A DNA stretch of 64,000 nucleotides from UBA7672 sp047601145 (GCA_047601145.1 JASGJW010000001.1:1736001-1800000), one strand, 5' to 3'; positions 34,738-44,142 are shown, counted from the stretch's first letter. Made by a program: numbers and translations. Notes: generated from the sequence alone by a model not told the origin.

Positions 34738-36180
34738 TCACTGCGCAGGGATCCGCGGCGGAGGCTCAAGCTTCTTCGGGAATTCCAGCTCCGCGTCGAT
34801 CTCCTCGGGCGGAAAGAGGTCGGGCCGGTGCCTGATCTCGAACGTCCCGGTGACGTGCGCCTTGTAGAACACGCCACGCCCGCCTGGCAGGGATCGGGTC
34901 TGTTCGATCTTGCCGGTGAACAGGAGCGGGTATCCCTCGTGCGTCCACTCTTCGAGGGCTGGCGGGTCCTGCATGTTGGATCCGGTCGCATAGTAATAAA
35001 TGTCGCTCGACGGCCCCTGGCGGGTAATGGGCCCGCTACCTGGCCGCATTTGCGCCATGGCGTGGAAATCGGGCGGCTCGAAATGGAAGGCGGCGAGGTT
35101 CTCGCCTTCCTTGCAGCCCTCTGCCGGCTGCGCTTCGCCGCCGGGGCACGGTTCCGGCTCCACAATGACGCGTCCACCCAGGGCCTTCTGGAGCTCAGTG
35201 GTCGCCACGATCCGGAACGTCTGGGGATGGGTAAACCGCTCCAGGGAGAGGCGCCCTCGCGCCATGCCGCCGATCGGAGAATCCTCGATCTCGCAGGAAA
35301 CGGCGCCCGCACCGCAGTTGAGCGAACTCAACAGCACGTTGGGCGACATCATGTCCTGCGGCCGCGGGCCGAACCAGTACCCGGTCGCCAGGCGCGTCAG
35401 GGCGTCGGCCCCCTCGCTCTCGAATAGCAGCCGGTAGGATCCGTCGAGGACGACCGTTTCGTGAATCGGCCCAACCGTCCCGTCGAGTTCGAGGTGGTAG
35501 ACGATGGAGTAGACCGTGCAGCGCCTGAAGAAATAAACGGCCTGCTGCGCCACTTTCGGGTCCAACTCGACCATGCGGAAGCCCGCGATGAAATCGATCA
35601 GGCTCTTGCCATTGCCGGTTTCCAGGCACTCATCATATGCCTCCGCAAGACAGCGATCCTGCAACAGCTGGAACGCACGCCCAAGAATGGAATCGCCGTC
35701 GCCAAAATCGCCGTACCGTTCATCGCCATCGAGGCCGATCACCTGCGCCTGGCGCTCGAGCACGAGGATGCGCTGCAGCATCTTCGAGGCGAGCGGGCAC
35801 GAGGCCGCGGGGTTCGAGGCAATGTCGAGCGCGGGCTGGAGAACCCGCTCCACCCACCATTTGCGACGATCGGTGGCAAGATCACCCTGCGGACCCTTGT
35901 CGTAGACCCCGTCGCCGTCGGCATCCTCTTCATAGAGGAGCTGACGCTGTCGCTCCTCAGAAAGCACCTTTTGCTCGTTCTGCAGTATATCTTTTCCGAC
36001 CGTTGCGCCCAACGCCTGTTCGGCGGACAGAACGCGGGCGATGTCACGCGCAAGTGCGGCGACATCCGCTGGGCTCGCCCGGCCGGAGCCGATCCCGTAG
36101 CCGCCAACCTGTCCGGCCGCCGTACCGGGCAACACTGCGAACGTCGCTAGAGTTAGGATAGCCGCAAGCGCCTTGCGCAT
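34738..36180 (-). CDS. Secreted protein of unknown function with a calcium-like loop
   Basis: A 480-residue protein with a signal peptide (MRKALAAILTLATFAVLPGTAAG). Residues 86-94 read DADGDGVYD, the calcium-binding pattern of EF-hand or thrombospondin-type loops. A helical central region follows, then a beta-rich region with several paired cysteines and a proline-rich end (EPPPRIPAQ). No known family is recognised. The ribosome site is GGGGGATGCG. It stands alone, with the nucleoside deaminase diverging from its promoter side. Confidence 0.65.
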   Translation of the reverse strand: MRKALAAILTLATFAVLPGTAAGQVGGYGIGSGRASPADVAALARDIARVLSAEQALGATVGKDILQNEQKVLSEERQRQLLYEEDADGDGVYDKGPQGDLATDRRKWWVERVLQPALDIASNPAASCPLASKMLQRILVLERQAQVIGLDGDERYGDFGDGDSILGRAFQLLQDRCLAEAYDECLETGNGKSLIDFIAGFRMVELDPKVAQQAVYFFRRCTVYSIVYHLELDGTVGPIHETVVLDGSYRLLFESEGADALTRLATGYWFGPRPQDMMSPNVLLSSLNCGAGAVSCEIEDSPIGGMARGRLSLERFTHPQTFRIVATTELQKALGGRVIVEPEPCPGGEAQPAEGCKEGENLAAFHFEPPDFHAMAQMRPGSGPITRQGPSSDIYYYATGSNMQDPPALEEWTHEGYPLLFTGKIEQTRSLPGGRGVFYKAHVTGTFEIRHRPDLFPPEEIDAELEFPKKLEPPPRIPAQ

Positions 36181-36357
36181 CGCATCCCCCTGTCTCGTCC
36201 CCCGGATGGCTTACTGCACTCGCCTGGCGCGCCCATGTCAACTCACGGGCTGATCGCGTCGCCACGACCCCGGATCAGGTGTGGAGATCGTGCTCGCCGG
36301 ACGAACTTGCCCCGCGGCGCCGCGCCATCTAACGCTGGCGGACGACAGGAGCCCTTC

Positions 36358-36903
36358 ATGGCCGCAACGACGGCGCAAATCAGATTGCCGGACTGGCTCG
36401 CCGCCCTGCCGCTGCCGCCGGCGCCTGCCTCGGATGAAGCATGCATGCGTTTTGCGATCAGCGCCGCGGCGGAGAATGTCAGGCGCGGCACCGGCGGGCC
36501 GTTCGGAGCGGTGATCCGGAACGATGAGACGGGGGAGATCGTCGGCGTCGGCGTCAATGTCGTGCTGGCGAGCGGCAACGCCGTTTTGCATGCGGAGACG
36601 GTGGCGATCTCGCTGGCGGGGCCGCGCGTGTGGCATGGGGCGACGCTGTTCACCTCGTGCGAGCCCTGCATCATGTGTCTTGGCGCGTCGCACTGGGCGC
36701 GGTTGGGGCGGATCGTTTCAGCGGCGCTGAAGGAAGACGCGGAAGCTGCCGGATTTTCGGAAGGCGCGGGAACGGAGCAGCTGCGCGCAGAGATGGAAGC
36801 GCGTGGCGTTGCATTCCTGTCCGGTTTTCTGCGCGAGGAAGGGGCGAGCGTGCTCCGCGACTACAACATTCGCGGTCTGCCGATCTACGGACCGAAGAGC
36901 TGA
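36358..36903 (+). CDS. Nucleoside/guanine deaminase-like cytidine deaminase fold
   Basis: A 181-residue zinc deaminase. The HAE motif (VLHAETVAI) and PCxxC motif (TSCEPCIMCLGA) form the zinc site, with a helical edge and the FGAVIRND start of the fold. The pattern is that of guanine deaminase or the TadA/MafB19-like group, so a purine base is the likely substrate. ATG 36358 follows AGGAGC. The S26-like gene starts 8 bases after its stop and may be co-transcribed. Confidence 0.83.
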   Translation: MAATTAQIRLPDWLAALPLPPAPASDEACMRFAISAAAENVRRGTGGPFGAVIRNDETGEIVGVGVNVVLASGNAVLHAETVAISLAGPRVWHGATLFTSCEPCIMCLGASHWARLGRIVSAALKEDAEAAGFSEGAGTEQLRAEMEARGVAFLSGFLREEGASVLRDYNIRGLPIYGPKS

Positions 36904-36910
36904 GAGGCGG

Positions 36911-37723
36911 ATGATGCCGGGCTGGGGAAAGTGGGCCTTCCTGGCGCTCTGGATCGCGGCGGCTCCGATACCGAGCGTGGCGCAGCAAGCCGAGCCGGTC
37001 ATGAAGCTTGCCGATCTTCAGGCGTTCATGAAGGACGAGCGGATCATCACGATGCGTGCCATTCCCGCCGAGAACATGCTGCCAGCGCTTCTCGTTGGCG
37101 ACAGGGTCGCGGTCGGAAAGCTGGATGCACCCGCGCGCGGCGACGTGATTGTGTTCAACCACCCGCGCAGCCCCCGCGTGATGGTCAGCCGCGTCATCGG
37201 TCTTGCGGGCGACACGATCGAAATGCGGGAGGGACTGCTCTACCTGAACGGGGTTGCCGTTCCCCGCGAGAAAATTCGAAAGGTGATCTACGTTCCTGAT
37301 GGCGAGCGAGGAACGAGGACTGCGATCGAGTATCGTGAAACCCTGCCGGCCAGCGATGGCCGAGCTGCAAGGGTTCATCTCATCCATGAGTTTTCCGACA
37401 CTGAGGCGCTCGATGAAACGCCGATATTCAAGGTGCCGCCGGGCCACATCTTCCTGATGGGCGATAGTCGCGACAATTCCGAGGACAGCCGCGCGCCTTC
37501 GGGACATCGTGCGATTGCGGCGCAACTTCCGGAAGCGTGGCCCAAATATGGGACGTCGCTTCATCTTGATCCCAGCTATGACGCGATCGGTTTCGTTCCG
37601 GTCGAGAACATCATCGGCCGCGTCGTCGCCGTAGCCTTCTCGCTGCATGGCTGCACGCTGACTAAAGAGGAGAAGGCGGCCGGCGCCGAGTGTCTGGTGT
37701 CGCAAATCGGTCAGCGGCCGTGA
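36911..37723 (+). CDS. Signal peptidase I homologue lacking the catalytic dyad
   Basis: A 270-residue protein of peptidase family S26. It keeps GDVIVFNHPRSPRVMVSRVIGLAGDTIEM and the late motif MGDSRDNSEDSR. The serine that precedes Met in the canonical SGSM motif is Asn (IPAENMLPALLVGD, about N55) and the general-base lysine is Ser (about S93, before Arg). By alignment to E. coli LepB, both catalytic residues are missing. It has a cleavable-type signal peptide instead of the usual membrane anchors. It should not cut signal peptides; a binding or regulatory role is inference. ATG 36911 follows GAGAGGCGG. Confidence 0.85.
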   Translation: MMPGWGKWAFLALWIAAAPIPSVAQQAEPVMKLADLQAFMKDERIITMRAIPAENMLPALLVGDRVAVGKLDAPARGDVIVFNHPRSPRVMVSRVIGLAGDTIEMREGLLYLNGVAVPREKIRKVIYVPDGERGTRTAIEYRETLPASDGRAARVHLIHEFSDTEALDETPIFKVPPGHIFLMGDSRDNSEDSRAPSGHRAIAAQLPEAWPKYGTSLHLDPSYDAIGFVPVENIIGRVVAVAFSLHGCTLTKEEKAAGAECLVSQIGQRP

Positions 37724-37880
37724 TTTCGATTTTTATTGCTTCTCGATAAGCCCTGCCTACAGTGATTGCTGGTGACCGGGAGTCATTGGGGGCGGCTGGG
37801 TCGCGTCTCCTTTGATCGAACGGCAATACGCGCGGACTGTCCGGTCAGAGCGGACGCCGCCAGCAGAGAAGGGGTGCGAG

Positions 37881-40724
37881 ATGTCCATCCGGGCAAACAG
37901 GAAAACCGTGTCGCTACGTATCGGCGTTTCGCTGGCGGCAATGCTGGCGGTGAGTTCGTGTGCGTCGGGCGGGCAAACGTCCACGACATATGCGGCGCCG
38001 ATGGTGTCGGCCCAGCCACCGGCTGCTGCGCCGGCGACGCCCGCGCGTGATCCGATTGTCGCGAAGATCGCGGCGATGAACTATGACGTGCCCTTCACGA
38101 AATACGTTCTGAAGAACGGCCTGACGCTCATTGTGCACGAGGACACGAAGACGCCGACGGTGACGTTCCACATGATCTATCATGTCGGCTCGAAGAACGA
38201 GCCGAAGGGAAGGTCGGGCTTTGCGCACCTGTTCGAACACCTGATGTTCAACGGCTCGCAGCATTTCAATGACGACTTCTTCAAGGCGACGCAACAGATC
38301 GGAGCCACCAACCAGAACGGCTCCACCAACACCGACCGCACCAATTATTACCAGACCGTGCCGAAGGAAGCGCTCGACACCATTCTGTGGCTCGAGTCCG
38401 ACCGCATGGGCTACCTGCTGGGCGCGGTGGACCAGAAGCGGCTCGATGAGCAACGAGGCGTGGTTCAAAACGAGAAGCGACAGGGCGAGAACCAGCCCTA
38501 TGGCCAGGTGAACAACCACATCGTTGCAGCGACCTATCCGGACGACCACCCCTACGGCCACACCGTGATCGGTTCGATGGAGGACCTCAACGCCGCGAAG
38601 ATGGGCGATGTGCAGGACTGGTTCAAAACCTGGTACGGGCCCTCGAACGCCATCCTCGTGATCGCAGGCGACATCAAGCCAGAAGAGGCCAAGGCGAAAG
38701 TCGAGAAGTTCTTCGGCGAGATCCCGCCGGGGCCGCCGCCGTCGCAGCCGAAATCGTGGGTGCCGCCGCTGGCCGAGAACCAGCGCGAGGTCATGTTTGA
38801 CCGCGTGGCGCAGCCGCGCATCTACAAGACTTGGAATGTGCCGGAACTGGGCAATCCGGATGGCGAGCTGCTGGACCACGTCGCGGCGGCGCTGGGCGGG
38901 GACAAGAATGCGCGGCTGACCAAGCGGCTGGTGTTCGACGAGCAGGTCGCCACAAGCGTCAACGTCGGCAATCCGCAGAGCGAGATCTCTGGGCAGTTCC
39001 GCATCGTCGTAACCGCCAAGCCCGACGCTGACCTCAAGAAGATCGAGGCGGCGATCGATGAGGAGGTGAACCGTCTCATCGCGGGCGGGCCGACGCAGGC
39101 CGAGCTGGACAAGAATACAGTGCAGACGGTGTCGGGCGTGATCTCGGGCCTCGAGAGCACGTCGAGCAAGGCGGCGCAGCTGGCGCAGTGGGAGATGATC
39201 TCGGGCGATCCCAATGGCTGGAAGGCTTCCCTTGATCGCGTCGAAGCGGCGACGCCGGCGAGCGTGCAGGCGGCGGCGCGGAAATGGCTGACGCGTGGCT
39301 CGTACACGCTGACTGTGATGCCGTTTGGCGATCCGAAGGCTTCAGGGCAGAGCGTTGACCGCTCGAAGATGCCGCCGCCGGGCGCGATCGCGGATGCGGC
39401 CTTCCCGGCCTATCAGACCGCGACGCTGTCGAATGGCATGAAGGTCTATCTGGTCGAGCGGCATGACGTGCCGCAGGTCAATGTCTCGATGCTGCTCGAC
39501 ACCGGCTATCCGGGCGATGTGGCGACGATCAAGGACGGGTTGTCGGGCCTCACGGCGAACCTGCTGGACGAAGGCACGACGACGCGGTCTGCGCTGCAGA
39601 TCGCTGACCAGCTCGACAAGCTGGGAGCGGCGCTCGGCGTGGCGGGCGGCGGGGAAAGCTCAGCCGTCGAGTTTACGGCGCTGACGCCGACGGTAGACCA
39701 GGTGATGGCGATCTGGGCGGACGTGATCCGCAATCCTGCCTTCACCGAGGGCGATTTCAAACGCATCCAGTCGCAGACGCTGCAGGGCCTTGCGCAGCAG
39801 CTGCGCGATCCCAACACCATCGCACAACGCGTTATGTCGAAAGTGCTGTGGGGCGGGGAGGCGCATCCCTACGGCCATCTCGTCACGCCGGATGAAATCT
39901 CGAAGCTGACCCCGGCGGATACGGCGGCCTTCCACAAGGCCTGGTACGGGCCGAACAACGCGACGCTTTACGTCGTTGGCGATACGACGCTGGCGGAGAT
40001 CACGCCCAAACTGGAAGCGGCGCTGAAAGGCTGGACCAATGCGCCAAACAAGCGCGTGGCCGTCGCGGCGGTGGGGCGGCCGAACAAGCCGCAGGTCTAT
40101 CTCGTCGACCGGCCGGATTCGGCACAGTCGATCATCCTGGTCGGCTCGACGCAGGCGCAGCGCAATCCAGCCGAAGATACCCGCGTGTCCGCGTTCAACG
40201 CGCTGTTCGGCGGCAACTTCACCAGCCGGGTCAACATGAACCTGCGCGAAGACAAGGGCTGGTCGTATGGCGCGCGCTCGAGCCTGTCAGGCGGGCGCGG
40301 GCCGAGGTCGTTCATCGTGCAGGCGCCGGTGCAGACCGACGCCACCAAGGGCGCGCTGATCGAACTTCGCAAGGAGCTGACGGGCGTGGTCGGGGCCAAA
40401 CCGCCAACGTCGGCGGAACTCAACACAGTGCGCACCAACACACTGCTGGGCATGGCGAGCCGGTGGGAGACGTCCGGCGCCGTCATCAATTCGCTGGTGG
40501 ATATCGACCAGTTCAACCTGCCGGCTGACTACTGGGCGAAGTACGCAGACACCTACCGGACCGTGACGCCGGGCGAGGTCGAGGCGATGGCGAAGAAGCT
40601 GATCCCCGACCAGAACCATGTCTGGGTGATTGTCGGCGACCGGGCGAAGATCGAGAAGGGCATCCGGGAAGTAAATCTTGGCGAGCTCCACATCGTCGAC
40701 GCCAACGGGAACGCGGTCGACTAG
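37881..40724 (+). CDS. M16-family zinc metallopeptidase, lipoprotein
   Basis: A 947-residue insulinase/pitrilysin-type protein of two tandem M16 halves. It has a lipoprotein signal (LAVSSC, Cys27). The first half carries the inverted zinc motif HLFEH (H116, E119, H120) and a downstream glutamate in the EQRGVVQNEK region. The second half lacks HxxEH and is the structural partner. Such proteins degrade peptides in the periplasm or on the outer membrane. ATG 37881 follows AAGGGG; the longer frame from 37812 has no coding support. It stands alone. Confidence 0.92.
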   Translation: MSIRANRKTVSLRIGVSLAAMLAVSSCASGGQTSTTYAAPMVSAQPPAAAPATPARDPIVAKIAAMNYDVPFTKYVLKNGLTLIVHEDTKTPTVTFHMIYHVGSKNEPKGRSGFAHLFEHLMFNGSQHFNDDFFKATQQIGATNQNGSTNTDRTNYYQTVPKEALDTILWLESDRMGYLLGAVDQKRLDEQRGVVQNEKRQGENQPYGQVNNHIVAATYPDDHPYGHTVIGSMEDLNAAKMGDVQDWFKTWYGPSNAILVIAGDIKPEEAKAKVEKFFGEIPPGPPPSQPKSWVPPLAENQREVMFDRVAQPRIYKTWNVPELGNPDGELLDHVAAALGGDKNARLTKRLVFDEQVATSVNVGNPQSEISGQFRIVVTAKPDADLKKIEAAIDEEVNRLIAGGPTQAELDKNTVQTVSGVISGLESTSSKAAQLAQWEMISGDPNGWKASLDRVEAATPASVQAAARKWLTRGSYTLTVMPFGDPKASGQSVDRSKMPPPGAIADAAFPAYQTATLSNGMKVYLVERHDVPQVNVSMLLDTGYPGDVATIKDGLSGLTANLLDEGTTTRSALQIADQLDKLGAALGVAGGGESSAVEFTALTPTVDQVMAIWADVIRNPAFTEGDFKRIQSQTLQGLAQQLRDPNTIAQRVMSKVLWGGEAHPYGHLVTPDEISKLTPADTAAFHKAWYGPNNATLYVVGDTTLAEITPKLEAALKGWTNAPNKRVAVAAVGRPNKPQVYLVDRPDSAQSIILVGSTQAQRNPAEDTRVSAFNALFGGNFTSRVNMNLREDKGWSYGARSSLSGGRGPRSFIVQAPVQTDATKGALIELRKELTGVVGAKPPTSAELNTVRTNTLLGMASRWETSGAVINSLVDIDQFNLPADYWAKYADTYRTVTPGEVEAMAKKLIPDQNHVWVIVGDRAKIEKGIREVNLGELHIVDANGNAVD

Positions 40725-40741
40725 ACCGCACGGTTAATAGG

Positions 40742-40766
40742 GGCGGCCGGGTGCAATCCGGCCGCC
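40742..40766 (+). terminator. Terminator-like hairpin after the M16 gene
   Basis: GGCGGCCGG (40742-40750) pairs with CCGGCCGCC (40758-40766) around a 7-base loop, 17 bases after the stop. There is no T-run, so it is terminator-like only. Confidence 0.55.
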
Positions 40767-40810
40767 TGTCGCCGTCCGGTCACCAGCGATGGTTACTGAT
40801 ATTGCCGCGT

Positions 40811-40915
40811 GGCGCCTGCCTTGAATGAAGGTTGGGCAGGACGCCTGTAATGCAGGTGAAACGGCCTATTCTGTCGACAGGCCGGCGTCCTCAGGTGTAG
40901 CAACGCGGAAACCTG
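40811..40915 (+). ncRNA. Candidate structured leader with mutually exclusive helices
   Basis: Helix A: GGCGCCTGCC (40811-40820) pairs with GGCAGG-A-CGCC (40835-40845, one bulge). Helix B: AGGACGCC (40838-40845) pairs with GGCGTCCT (40884-40891). A and B use the same bases 40838-40845, so they exclude each other. A branch hairpin (GGCCT 40863-40867 with AGGCC 40879-40883) and a further hairpin (CAGGT 40892-40896 with ACCTG 40911-40915) complete the fold. It lies 58 bases before the ATG at 40973. No known riboswitch class is recognised. Confidence 0.5.
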
Positions 40916-40972
40916 TCTCATTCAGGCTATCGCGTCAGGCGATCCTGATTCACCGGTCAGGGGAATGTTGTG

Positions 40973-42355
40973 ATGACCTCGGAAACCGCCACCAGCCCGG
41001 TCCTCGTGATGGAGCTTAACGAGCTCTGTCCGCCGATCATCGACAAGATGATGGCGCGGGGCGAACTGCCGAACTTCAAGCGGCTGCACGGCAAGTCCGA
41101 TGTCCACGTCACCTGGACCAGCGATCCGGATCTTGAGCCGTGGGTGCAGTGGGTTACCGCCCACACCGGCAAGACGCAGGACATTCACGGCGCCAAGGAA
41201 CTGGACGAAGGTTATCGCATCGACCTGCCGCGCGTGTGGGACATGCTGGGCGATGCCGGCTATTCCTCGCTCGTCTTTGGCTCCATGAACTCGCGCCGCT
41301 TCTCCGACAAGGCCTTCCTCGTGCCTGACCCGTGGTCGGTGCGCGTCGAGCCGTCCGATCCGGCCTACAAGGCCTTCCACGAATTCATCGCCTTCAATGT
41401 CACCGAGCACACCAATGCTCGGGCCAAGGCTTCGAAGAAGATGGTGCTCGACTTCGCGCGCTTCATGGTGAGCCGTGGCCTGTCGATCAACACGGTGATG
41501 AAGGCGATCCGCCAGCTTGCCTCCGAGAAGACCTCCGGCCGCGACCTCAAATGGGCGCGCTCGATGGTGCTCGACCTCTTGATGTGGGACGTGTTCGAGA
41601 ATGAATACCGCCGCCGCAAGCCGGACTTCGCGACCTTCTTTGCCAACTCCACGGCCTTCCTGCAGCACCGCTACTGGCGCCACATGCAGCCCGAGGCCTA
41701 CCAGGTGAAGCCGGGCGAGACCGACATGAAGGCCTATGGCGACGCCATCGAAAGCTCCTACCGCCACATGGACTGGTTGCTCGGCCGTGGCATGCGTCTC
41801 GTCGGCCCCAATGGCCGCATCGTGTTCGTCACGGCGCTGAGCCAGGAAGCCAACCTCCGCTATGAGCATATCGGCGGAAAATTCGTCTACCGCCCGCACG
41901 CGTTCGAGGAGCTCAACGCTTTCATGGGCGGCCCAAAGGACGTGACGTTCGAGCCGGTGATGACCCACCAGGCGTGGGCCAGCATGAAGTCCAAGGAAGA
42001 CGCCGACCAGTTCGAGGCTGCGCTCAACGGCTTGCAGTCGAACGGCCAGACCGTCATGGAGTGGCGGCGTAGCGACAACCGCATCTTCTTCTGGTGCCGT
42101 TTCATTTCCAAGGTCGATGACGACATGGTGGTGACCCGCGCGTCCAATGGCGAGCGCAAGGACTTCTCGGAACTGTTTGCTCTGATCGGGCAGGTCAACA
42201 ATTCGCAGCACAACCGCAATGGCTGCTTCTGGGTTGAACGCGCCGACGGCAAGGGCCAGGTGCATGCCGACAAGCTGCCCCTCGAGCAGGTGACCGAGAA
42301 GATGCTCAACCTGTTCCCGGCCTCCAAGCCGGAAAGCTCCCGCCAGGCAGCTTAA
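40973..42355 (+). CDS. Alkaline-phosphatase-superfamily protein (phosphodiesterase-like)
   Basis: A 460-residue protein that starts with the metal-site-like VLVMELNELCPPIIDKMMARGELPNFKRL and continues TSDPDLEPWVQWVTAHTG, in the style of type I phosphodiesterases or nucleotide pyrophosphatases. The place of the usual nucleophile reads WVTAHTGK. A second metal cluster (DFATFFANSTAFLQHRYW) is present. Substrate unknown. GTG 40970 and ATG 40973 are adjacent; AGGGGA lies upstream. The neighbouring glycosyltransferase suggests a polysaccharide context. The leader may be structured (see 40811). Confidence 0.72.
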   Translation: MTSETATSPVLVMELNELCPPIIDKMMARGELPNFKRLHGKSDVHVTWTSDPDLEPWVQWVTAHTGKTQDIHGAKELDEGYRIDLPRVWDMLGDAGYSSLVFGSMNSRRFSDKAFLVPDPWSVRVEPSDPAYKAFHEFIAFNVTEHTNARAKASKKMVLDFARFMVSRGLSINTVMKAIRQLASEKTSGRDLKWARSMVLDLLMWDVFENEYRRRKPDFATFFANSTAFLQHRYWRHMQPEAYQVKPGETDMKAYGDAIESSYRHMDWLLGRGMRLVGPNGRIVFVTALSQEANLRYEHIGGKFVYRPHAFEELNAFMGGPKDVTFEPVMTHQAWASMKSKEDADQFEAALNGLQSNGQTVMEWRRSDNRIFFWCRFISKVDDDMVVTRASNGERKDFSELFALIGQVNNSQHNRNGCFWVERADGKGQVHADKLPLEQVTEKMLNLFPASKPESSRQAA

Positions 42356-42375
42356 GAACGGGCGGCGTAAGAAAA

Positions 42376-42399
42376 AGGCCGCCCGGGAGGGGGCGGCCT
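42376..42399. terminator. Terminator between convergent genes
   Basis: AGGCCGCCC (42376-42384) with GGGCGGCCT (42391-42399), 6-base loop. T-run on the minus strand (TTTTTC), so it mainly ends the 42758 gene, and possibly also the 40973 gene. Confidence 0.8.
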
Positions 42400-42422
42400 G
42401 ATCAATCCGATTTTCTGGAAAT

Positions 42423-42758
42423 CTACTCGACGCTGATCGTCAGCGCGTCCGCGGACGCGATGTTCGCGGGGAGTTCGGCGCTGGCCCAGGTCTGTCCGCG
42501 TTTCAGCGGGATCGCGAGCCTGTCGCCATCCTCGTCACGAATGACGACCTGCTTGCGGGCGTCGCGATCGGCTTCCGAGGCAGCCGGCTGAAGGCGGACC
42601 TGGATGCGGTTGGGGGATTGGGTGAAGCCGGTGACTGGCGTCGCGAGCTCGACGGAGCGGGCTTGGGCGATCTCGCCGGGACCGGGTACGAGCACGGTGA
42701 CAGCGGCCGGAGTGACGGCCAGGACTGCGGCGGCGGCAATGGTGAGCTTGGTAATCAT
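42423..42758 (-). CDS. Small secreted hypothetical protein
   Basis: A 111-residue protein with an N-terminal hydrophobic segment (MITKLTIAAAAVLAVTPAAVTVLVPGP) that may be a signal or an anchor. The mature part is short and beta-like, with no known family. The open frame extends upstream to 42926 but without coding support. No clear ribosome site is seen for ATG 42758, so the start is uncertain. Confidence 0.5.
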   Translation of the reverse strand: MITKLTIAAAAVLAVTPAAVTVLVPGPGEIAQARSVELATPVTGFTQSPNRIQVRLQPAASEADRDARKQVVIRDEDGDRLAIPLKRGQTWASAELPANIASADALTISVE

Positions 42759-42834
42759 GCCGCTGACCCACGCAAAAATTGTGCCCGGGCCGGGCGGCAT
42801 GTTGTGAGGTTCGGCGGTTAACCAGGGAGGCGGA

Positions 42835-43986
42835 TCAGTCCGCCTTCGTCTGCACGGCTTCGGCGGCTGGGGTCTCTGGCGTGTCGCCGGGCTTGGGCTT
42901 GCGGCGCCGAATACGGCGCAGGGCATGGCGCAGGCGCGCCAGCTTCTTCCAGAACCGGCGCCGCTCAGGCACGGGCAGGGGTTCGAGATTGTCGATGAAC
43001 TGCTCGGCGCAGGCGCGCCAGGAATAGCCCTCGGCGTACTTGCGCGTGTCCTCGCGTGTGCACTTCAGCGCTTCCATGCAGGCTACGGCCAGATCGTCAT
43101 CCACCGCGCCGGCTTTCGAGCCGGGGATGATGTCGCGCGGGCCGGGCGCCTTATAGCCGGCGACGGGCGTGCCGGCCGCCATCGCTTCGAGGATGACAAG
43201 GCCGAACGTGTCGGTGAGGCTCGGGAAAACAAAGACGTCGGCGTTGGCGAAACAGGCGGCAAGTTCCTCGCCCTGCTTCACGCCAAGGAAGTGAACTTCC
43301 GGATGTTTCTGCTTCAGGGCTTCGAGCTGCGGACCGTCACCGACGACAACCTTCGTTCCCTTAAGGGGCGTCTCGACGAAGGCGGAGATGTTCTTTTCGA
43401 CCGCGACGCGCCCGACATTGAGCCAGATCGGCTGCTCCATGCCCTTGAACGGGCCGCGATCGTCCCGGCGTTTCGCGGGGTGGAAGAGATCCGTGTCGAC
43501 GCCGCGCGACCATGGCGCGAGGTTCTTGAAGCCGTGTGCGTCCAGCTCGTCGCGCATCGATGGCGTCGCCACCATTACGCGGCCCGAGTATTTGTGGAAC
43601 TCGCGCACATACATGTAGCCCAGCCAGACGGGCAGGAAGAAGACGCGCGCCGCCGTGTATTCGGGGAAGCGCGTGTGATAGCTGGTGGTGTAGGGGAATT
43701 TGTGGCGCAGGCAGACGGCGCGCGCCGCCCAGCCGAGCGGGCCCTCGGTCGCGATGTGCACCGCGTCGGGCTCGAACTCCAGAAACCGTTCCTCGATCGT
43801 CTTCTTGGCGCCGAAGGCGAGGCGGATCTCGGAATAGGTCGGCAGCGGTATGGTCTTAAAGCCGTTGGGAGAGATGACCTCCCACGTGTGGCCCATCTCC
43901 TCGCATTCCGCGATCGTGCGTTTCATCGTGCGTACGACGCCATTGACCTGCGGGTCCCACGCGTCGGTTACAAGCATGATGCGCAT
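42835..43986 (-). CDS. Family 4 glycosyltransferase (alpha-mannosyl/glucuronosyl type)
   Basis: A 383-residue GT-B enzyme. The N-terminal acceptor domain starts MRIMLVTDAWDPQVNGVVRTM (a characteristic of mannosyl- and glucosyltransferases of glycolipid synthesis). The C-terminal donor domain has WLNVGRVAVEKN and the EX7E-type motif (SLTDTFGLVILEAMAAGTPV). The basic tail (RRIRRRKPKPG) may anchor it to the membrane surface. Likely makes a glycosyl-diacylglycerol or a mannosylated lipid. Confidence 0.83.
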   Translation of the reverse strand: MRIMLVTDAWDPQVNGVVRTMKRTIAECEEMGHTWEVISPNGFKTIPLPTYSEIRLAFGAKKTIEERFLEFEPDAVHIATEGPLGWAARAVCLRHKFPYTTSYHTRFPEYTAARVFFLPVWLGYMYVREFHKYSGRVMVATPSMRDELDAHGFKNLAPWSRGVDTDLFHPAKRRDDRGPFKGMEQPIWLNVGRVAVEKNISAFVETPLKGTKVVVGDGPQLEALKQKHPEVHFLGVKQGEELAACFANADVFVFPSLTDTFGLVILEAMAAGTPVAGYKAPGPRDIIPGSKAGAVDDDLAVACMEALKCTREDTRKYAEGYSWRACAEQFIDNLEPLPVPERRRFWKKLARLRHALRRIRRRKPKPGDTPETPAAEAVQTKAD

Positions 43987-44142
43987 TTGCGGGCGCGGGT
44001 CCTTCTAGGGTAGGCCGTGCTGAGATAAGCGGGCGTTTGATAGCGGGCCGGGACGGGTTACGTCCATGGTCAGGTGAGATTTAGGCGCAGCCGTGCGATT
44101 CGCAGGATTTTTCGCCTTTCAGGTCGTTGGGGTAGTTCAGTC

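Noticed and set aside
34400..34867. A 155-codon frame in the long decarboxylase leader
   Set aside because: Cysteine- and arginine-rich, no ribosome site, and it overlaps the end of the secreted protein gene on the other strand.
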